Below are positions 58,641-64,000 of a stretch of DNA of 64,000 bases, in pieces. The position numbers were made by a program, and so were the translations under genes. This DNA comes from Carallia brachiata (Eukaryota; Streptophyta; Magnoliopsida; Malpighiales; Rhizophoraceae). Location of the stretch: contig JADCRB010000068.1 of assembly GCA_021464245.1 (NCBI GenBank), positions 4,192,830-4,256,829 of the forward strand, read 5' to 3'. The notes under the pieces were generated by a model that saw only the letters and a list, made by a program, of their open reading frames with translations, had not been told where the DNA came from and searched no databases. Numbering within the stretch: position 1 is the first letter of the stretch; the number at the start of each line of letters is the position of its first letter.

Positions 58641-61000
58641 CCAATGCACAGCTCGGAATTGCACATGGAAGGTCATGGGTTTAAACACTCTCAACTATAA
58701 ATTATGTGATTTTTTTTGTTTTATTTTTGTTGGGTGACGTGGCTCATTCTAAGAATGTTACGTCACCGTCGACCGAACCAAAATGTTGCTAACCGAGCTG
58801 ATCAACTAGGAAAAACCGTGACCGATTTATCGTTCACGTCGAATTGGGGTTCACCGGTTCTCAACCCATTCTCAAATCAGATAGATTTGCTGGTCAGTTC
58901 CCTGTTTTTTCGATTCGACTCGCCGGTCCGGTCCAGTTCTCACACCATTGATATTATGATGAGTTTGAATATTTTTGTAACGATTTTTTTAATAAAAAAT
59001 AATATAATAATTTTTTTATAATATATTAATATTTTTATTATATAAATAATTAAATCTACCATAATATGTATATTTCTTTTATGCACTAACTTTGTATACA
59101 AAACTTTTTTCTTGTATATTAAAAAAATCCAGGCAGGCACTGGGTCCTCAATTAAATCCGTCCTTGTCCGTCAACCATATAGTGGCTTGGTTATGCAGAA
59201 TGGGCGGACAAACCTCCATTGATTTTGTAAAAAAAAAATAAAATAAAAAAACCTCCATTGATTTGCCATGTGAGAAATCTTTTAAGGAAAAAAGTAGTTG
59301 TTTTCAAAGAAATTTATCAGAAAAATTTTTATAATTTAATTATTTAAATTTTTTTTATAATTACATAGATTTATTATATAATAAAAAATAATATAACTTT
59401 TTTTTATTTTTATTGTACTTATAATTAGTATAGTTATAAAATGAACCGATATAATTGTATTATAATTTTTTTTTAACAAAATTGTGCGGATATGTAATGA
59501 ACGCATTTTTTAAATTAATGCCAGTGCCACGTGAAACATGGCGGCCGAAGAAAAGTCATTGTTTTGCCACCTTTCTTCTTCTCTCAAACTTTCAGTTCTC
59601 CGTTCGTATGGCCTTCTTTGTTTAAAAATAATAATAAAAGAATAGGTATCAATCTATTGTTAGAAAATATAGTAAAAATGTAACTAAAATAATATCACAT
59701 TAACATCATTTTAAATTTAATATATTATTTTTTATTTAAATAAAACTTCAAAAAATATTATACTTAAATTATTTTAAACAGACTCTAGTTAAAAGTCTTA
59801 ACTACCCATCTTTTTCCTATTAAAAAACATCCTATCTTTTTTTGGTTATTAAAAAGCATACTATCTGAATCTCATCTAATTTATTTATGAAAATAGAGAG
59901 CTATTATTTTCTTTACACAATGGGTTAGAAGGAAAAAAAAATTGATAGGTTTTAAATACATAATAATAAATAATTATATATTTTTATTTAATAATATTTA
60001 ATAATTTATTTTTTATTTTTTTATAAATTTAATAATTTATTTTGTAAGTTATTTTGAAGTTAGTTGAATGAAATTCTTAAAATTTAGCGTCTATAGATTT
60101 GCCCTTGAAGAGGCAGCCTTTTCACAGAAGATCCGCACGTCAAAAGGACAAAGTTTCTGCACCAGATAAATTGTTTCAAAAGTAATTATTTATTAATTTC
60201 ATATAATCACATTGATTTTTTTTTAAATTTCATTTTGACAATCATTATGTAAAATTTATATTTTAAATTTTAAAATAACACTTATTTAATTTTAATTTAA
60301 ATTTTATAATTTCAATACTTTTGATTTTTTATTATAATTATATTAAAAAAAGTAAACGGCTGTATTTTTGTTGTGATGTCCAAAACCAAAATAAATGTAG
60401 GGCCGCACTTTTATCCCGAGGCGCGGTCCGTCCCAGAGCCTTATTCCGGCGCACAAACCATGCCCATGTCAAAAATAGAAAATTTGTTGGCCAAAATTTT
60501 GAATAAAATTTTAAATTAATGTTTAACATTTAAATTAAAATTTAATTATAAATATAATATTTTTTTATAGAATTAATTCTTAATATTTTTATTGTGAAAT
60601 AATTTAATATTTTTTTTATTATTTAACTATTTAATTTACTAAAGAGTATACTATTTACTCGTCGTATCATTAAATTACCTTTTAATAGAATTTCATATCA
60701 TTAAAAATATAGTAGCATAATTTTTTTTAAAAATTTTTTTCATATTTTTGGATAAAATGAAAAAAATTAAAATAAAATATTATAACATCATATTTTAATA
60801 ATAATGCATCCTACTAAGAGGTGGTCTAAAATTATGACAAGTCGATAGTGTACTCTTCAAAATATTAAACAGTTAGATAATAGATAAGTACTGAACTATT
60901 ATGAAACAAAAACGTTGAGGACAAATTTTACAAAAATAAAATGTTGTGTTTATAATTAGAACTTAACTCAAACATTAGACATTAATTTAAAATTTTAGCT
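58641..61000. other. AT-rich intergenic region
   Basis: No gene is seen. The stretch 58780-58945 is unusually rich in ccg/cgg words (accgtgaccgattta, gccggtccggtcc) and resembles the subterminal regions of some DNA transposons. A somewhat similar patch lies at 62047-62200. The AT-rich foldback-like block at 59940-60070 could be a decayed MITE. Confidence 0.45.
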
Positions 61001-61975
61001 AAATTTATTCTAACAAGTTTGAAAATAAATGGAAAAAATTTAATGCAATCACTTTCTTCATTAATTGTTTTCCATTAAAAATTGTGTATCTGGGTAGGTG
61101 GCAAAAAAAGGATTTAAAAGGAAAAAAAAAACAAATCAGCATAAAAAAAGGCTAAAAAATAAAAGGTTAAATGTATTTTACTTCTTTGTAATTTGGTTAT
61201 TTTGCATGTTACCCAACGTGGTTTTAATTTAGACATTAAATCTCCATGTGATTTCCAATTTTAGCAATTAACCTCCTAACAGTAATTTCTTACATCTGTT
61301 AACATAAATTAATCAAAATTACATCATTTTGTAAATGTTATTTTTTTCTCTACTAAAAAAGATGTCATATATTTCTGAAATTAAATTTTGGTGTATATTT
61401 TAATTGCATTCTACATTATTTCTTTTATAATTTTTTTTATTTTCAATATATTGTTTATGTTCACATAGAAGTGTTTATGATAATATTCATGACAGTATTC
61501 ATGATTTGAAATATAATGAAGTGCTTGCTACCATAAAATAATATAGTTATGATTAATTTTTGTTAATAGATTGAAGAAATTGTTGTTATAGGGATTTATT
61601 ACCAATATTAGAAATAACATAGAGATTTAATGCTTAAATTAAAATTATATTGGAGTAACATGCAAAACATTCAAACCACAGGGGGTAAAATACATTTAAC
61701 CTAAAAGCAAAACATGAAAAAAACAAAAGGGCTGAAAAACAAAATAGTTGTTAATAATTTATTTCATCAAAAGATATAAAATGATTTCTAAAAAGACAGG
61801 TATGAAAATGTGAAAAATTTATTCGAACAAATTTGAAAATAAACATAGAAAAAAACTATTGCAGTTACTTTCTTAATCAATTGTTTTCCATTAAAAAGTG
61901 TGTATCTGGGTAGGTGACGAGAAAAAGATTTAAAAGCAAAAAAAAAAATCAACAAGGAAAAAATGGCTAAAAAAA
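61001..61975. repeat. 160-bp direct repeats flanking a MITE
   Basis: Copies at 61001-61160 and 61812-61975 share ttgttttccattaaaaa and gtgtatctgggtaggtg with similar A-rich tails. They flank the MITE at 61165-61701 in direct orientation, indicating a local duplication around it. Confidence 0.7.
61165..61701. mobile_element. 537-bp MITE with long inverted ends
   Basis: Left end ggttaaatgtattttacttc and right end, on the complement, ggttaaatgtattttacccc begin inverted repeats of about 85 bases. These continue through ttttgcatgtta and ttttaattta. Five bases, taaaa, precede the left end and follow the right end, a possible target duplication, although A-rich flanks make this weak. The element is non-coding. 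Confidence 0.78.
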
Positions 61976-62542
61976 ACAACAAGCAAATAAAAAAAATAAA
62001 AAAAAACCAGGCTTGAAAGTTGTTTTGTGCATTGTTTCAAAAAACACACCGACCCGACCGGTCATATTGAAAAATTGGTGAATCGGAAGTTTGATTAGTC
62101 TAATTTTGTCATAGAATTGAGATAAGAAACGAACCACTGAAAATTATTTGAACCGACTTGAACTAGTGATCAAAAAATCAGTAAACCGTACGATTCAATA
62201 TTAACCCATATTTTTCTTTAAAACGATGCCATTTAACTTTTTCCTTTCTTTTTAACTAAAAATGATGATAAGTTACATTTATTTATGTTAATATGTGTCA
62301 GCTCTTTTAGTGATGACACTATTATGCTGTCTTGTCACTTATAATTTTTTTTTTTTTTTATCATCTCTGTCTCTAACTGCACAATCATTTTACCACATAT
62401 GCAAGATAGTACAGTGGGTCACATGTCCATAACACAATTGATGGCACTATCATTATGTCTTTGTCACCCATGTACTCTTCTGATCATTTCTAATATCTCA
62501 CTGCACGATCACAACAAACTTGCCCTTCTAATATTTCACATA
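61976..62542. other. Intergenic sequence
   Basis: The ccg-containing patch noted above lies at 62047-62200. The remainder is AT-rich. No gene is recognised. Confidence 0.45.
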
Positions 62543-62775
62543 GAAAAAATGTTTACGGCTAAATAATTTTTTTTTATTGTTTTTACACTTAATTTTTTTG
62601 TATAATTATAAGGGTATTTTATGTAATTACAATGATAAAAAATGATACAAAAAGTATTATTATTTTTTTATTACACATTTTTTTGTTTATAGTTGCACAA
62701 AAAATACTCATAATTACAAAAAAAAATACGTGTAAACACAATAAAAAAAAATTATTTGACTATATAATAGAGCCC
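62543..62775. mobile_element. 233-bp MITE, Mutator-like, copy 2
   Basis: Same family, orientation and length as the element at 44002 (shared aattataagggtattttatg-type centre and gagccc end), but more decayed by transitions. It is flanked by tttcacata (62534-62542) and tttgacata (62776-62784), a 9-bp target duplication with one mismatch. Confidence 0.85.
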
Positions 62776-62914
62776 TTTGACATAATATCTCAGTAACCTG
62801 GCTAGCTCTGCCTTTGTCTCATGGTCTGGCGCACTGGCATCTTTGTTGTGATGATGGTGACCAGTTACTCTGCTGCAAAACAAAATCATGTGCGAAAGCC
62901 AAATCTTAAGGGAA

Positions 62915-63150
62915 TTTTTGCCTTCCTTCTTACCTTACCTTTAATTTTTTTCTCTCTTTCTTCGTCTTCTCCATTCTTTTTTTTTGTTTTTGTTTGGTTT
63001 AAGAAGTGGTAGCCTCCATATATATTCCATAGGTTGCTCGGAATTGCAAGTGTGTTAATGAAATATCAAATGTGTGATTGGGATGCCATCATCTGAAAAT
63101 GGTCCAATGCTCAGCTCTTCCAAATTTATGTCTACGTGAATTGTCCCAGA
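62915..63150. repeat. Dispersed direct repeat, copy 2
   Basis: The partner of 58405-58640, with the same landmarks in the same order and a modest number of substitutions. A MITE (62543-62775) lies just to its left, but there is no such insertion next to copy 1. Confidence 0.8.
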
Positions 63151-63621
63151 TTATTGGGACCAATTGGAAAGAAAAATATTTTAAGAAAAATGGAAAAACA
63201 AGAGGGGTAACAAAGGAATAATCTCTCTATCGCATGTTGTGTGTCGAATTATTTGTTTTTATTCAATCAAGGTTTTCAATAAGTAAGAAACATATGTTTA
63301 CATGTACATGCAATCTTTAAATCAAGCTAGATAATATTCTTTTATAAAATCTAGGCTGATATATATGTTTAATGCATCCTTACTTAATAAGTATCTCTTG
63401 ACTATTGTCTGAAAAGAGAAAAAAAATATATAAAAAACAAAGATTAAAGAAAGTTGAGTTAACGCAGCAAATGTCAACGCACCAGACGGTGATCTCTTAA
63501 ATCATGACCGGAAGGATATGATCCCTCAAGCTTTAGGCATCTTCTCGTTCGCTCCACTACCCGGAAAATAAGGCTGTTACTACACTAATGCATGTAAATT
63601 TATGTTTTGCAACATCGTCCT
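63151..63621. other. Sequence left of the copia LTR
   Basis: No gene is seen. It is the insertion-site flank of the retrotransposon that begins at about 63622. Confidence 0.45.
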
Positions 63622-64000
63622 TGTTAGCATGTATTCATATATGGTTAGAATCAATTCGATATCTTCCACAAATCACGCTTAATATGATTATTATTTATTA
63701 TCATTATTTGTGATTATCTTCTTTTCTATTTTATGTACAGTCCTCCTGTATATATTGAGGACATCCCTCAAAGTAATATACAACACAAAAATATTATTCT
63801 CTTAAATTGTCTATTATATTTCTTTTCACATAGTATCAGAGCCGTTCTCAATTTAGTGAGACAGGAATTATTCAGTTCCACTCGGCTTCACTGATTTCTT
63901 TTATTTGTGTTTATTTCTCCATTCTCAATTTTCTTTTATTGCCGCCGGCTGTCCGAAATCCATTCATCGTCTGTAGGCCTCGTTAATCCTTTTCTACAAT
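63622..64000 (+). mobile_element. Ty1/copia LTR retrotransposon, 5' end, cut by window
   Basis: A short LTR is inferred at 63622-63830, starting TGTTAGCATG and ending TTTTCACA. It contains a TATA-type ctgtatatattg near 63747. Directly after it comes tagtatcagagcc, which matches the common plant copia primer-binding site complementary to initiator methionine tRNA (TGGTATCAGAGC core). The following 150 bases are leader before gag, which would lie beyond the window. The left LTR boundary is inferred from the TG...CA rule only. Confidence 0.75.

Noticed and set aside
1..64000. CRISPR arrays, operons, phage or organelle insertions
   Set aside because: No regularly spaced identical repeats with unique spacers and no recognisable prokaryotic, viral or plastid/mitochondrial gene blocks. 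Tandem repeats present are plant-type local duplications.

Overview
This is a plant nuclear window, almost certainly a eudicot. It is strongly AT-rich, carries spliced genes with GT-AG introns, and is full of microsatellites, MITEs and LTR-retrotransposon debris. The proteins match Arabidopsis families closely enough to name. The genus cannot be fixed from the sequence alone; a woody rosid such as Citrus is a guess, not a result.

Four protein-coding loci can be supported well, and one more survives only as a 3' exon. (1) 3668-4392, minus: a single-exon VQ-motif protein of the VQ4 type, with its reading frame broken at two or three places. (2) 15025-19204, minus: an eight-exon dynamin-related GTPase, DRP5A, with two single-base gaps in exon 7. 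(3) 31297-31770, plus: an intact cysteine-rich STIG1-family secreted protein of the GRIM REAPER (GRI) type. (4) 34219-40190, minus: a ten-exon plastid-type S4 RNA-binding protein (YlmH-like), with one apparent extra base at the start of exon 2. (5) 44858-45048, plus: the last exon of an OB-fold (single-stranded DNA-binding-like) protein whose other exons are not in the window. DRP5A, GRI and the S4 gene are, from memory, neighbours in Arabidopsis (At1g53140, At1g53130, At1g53120), so the middle of the window looks like a conserved microsyntenic block stretched by transposon insertion. The gene products do not form a pathway: one is a transcription or MAP-kinase partner, one acts in membrane fission at cytokinesis, one is a secreted peptide precursor and one is an organellar RNA-binding protein.

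Layout: 1-3 kb, intergenic sequence with a 181-bp tandem duplication and an orphan exon-like ORF. 3.6-4.4 kb, VQ gene. 4.9-15 kb, gene-free and AT-rich with one 476-bp MITE. 15-19.2 kb, DRP5A. 19.7-21.8 kb, a decayed hAT-like element with a second GC-biased element inside it. 24.7-26.9 kb, two inverted-orientation copies of one MITE with 10-bp target-site duplications, one of them inside a coding-like fragment. 31.3-40.2 kb, GRI and the S4 gene. 43-45 kb, intron-like sequence, a 234-bp MITE and the OB-fold exon. 45.6-46.4 kb, the 3' end of a Ty3/gypsy element. 47.2-52.6 kb, a 5.3-kb LTR retrotransposon that carries gag but no pol (TR-GAG type). 53.5-58.2 kb, a cluster of tandem and inverted duplications. 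58.4-63.2 kb, dispersed repeats and MITEs. 63.6 kb to the end, the start of a Ty1/copia element that runs out of the window.

No CRISPR array, rRNA, convincing tRNA or bacterial-type operon is present. No new gene system was found. The most unusual items are the 97-percent-like inverted duplication at 56.7-57.2 kb, the MITE family with 10-bp target duplications, the gag gene whose four stops all fit C-to-T decay, and the recurring short-run indels in otherwise conserved genes.
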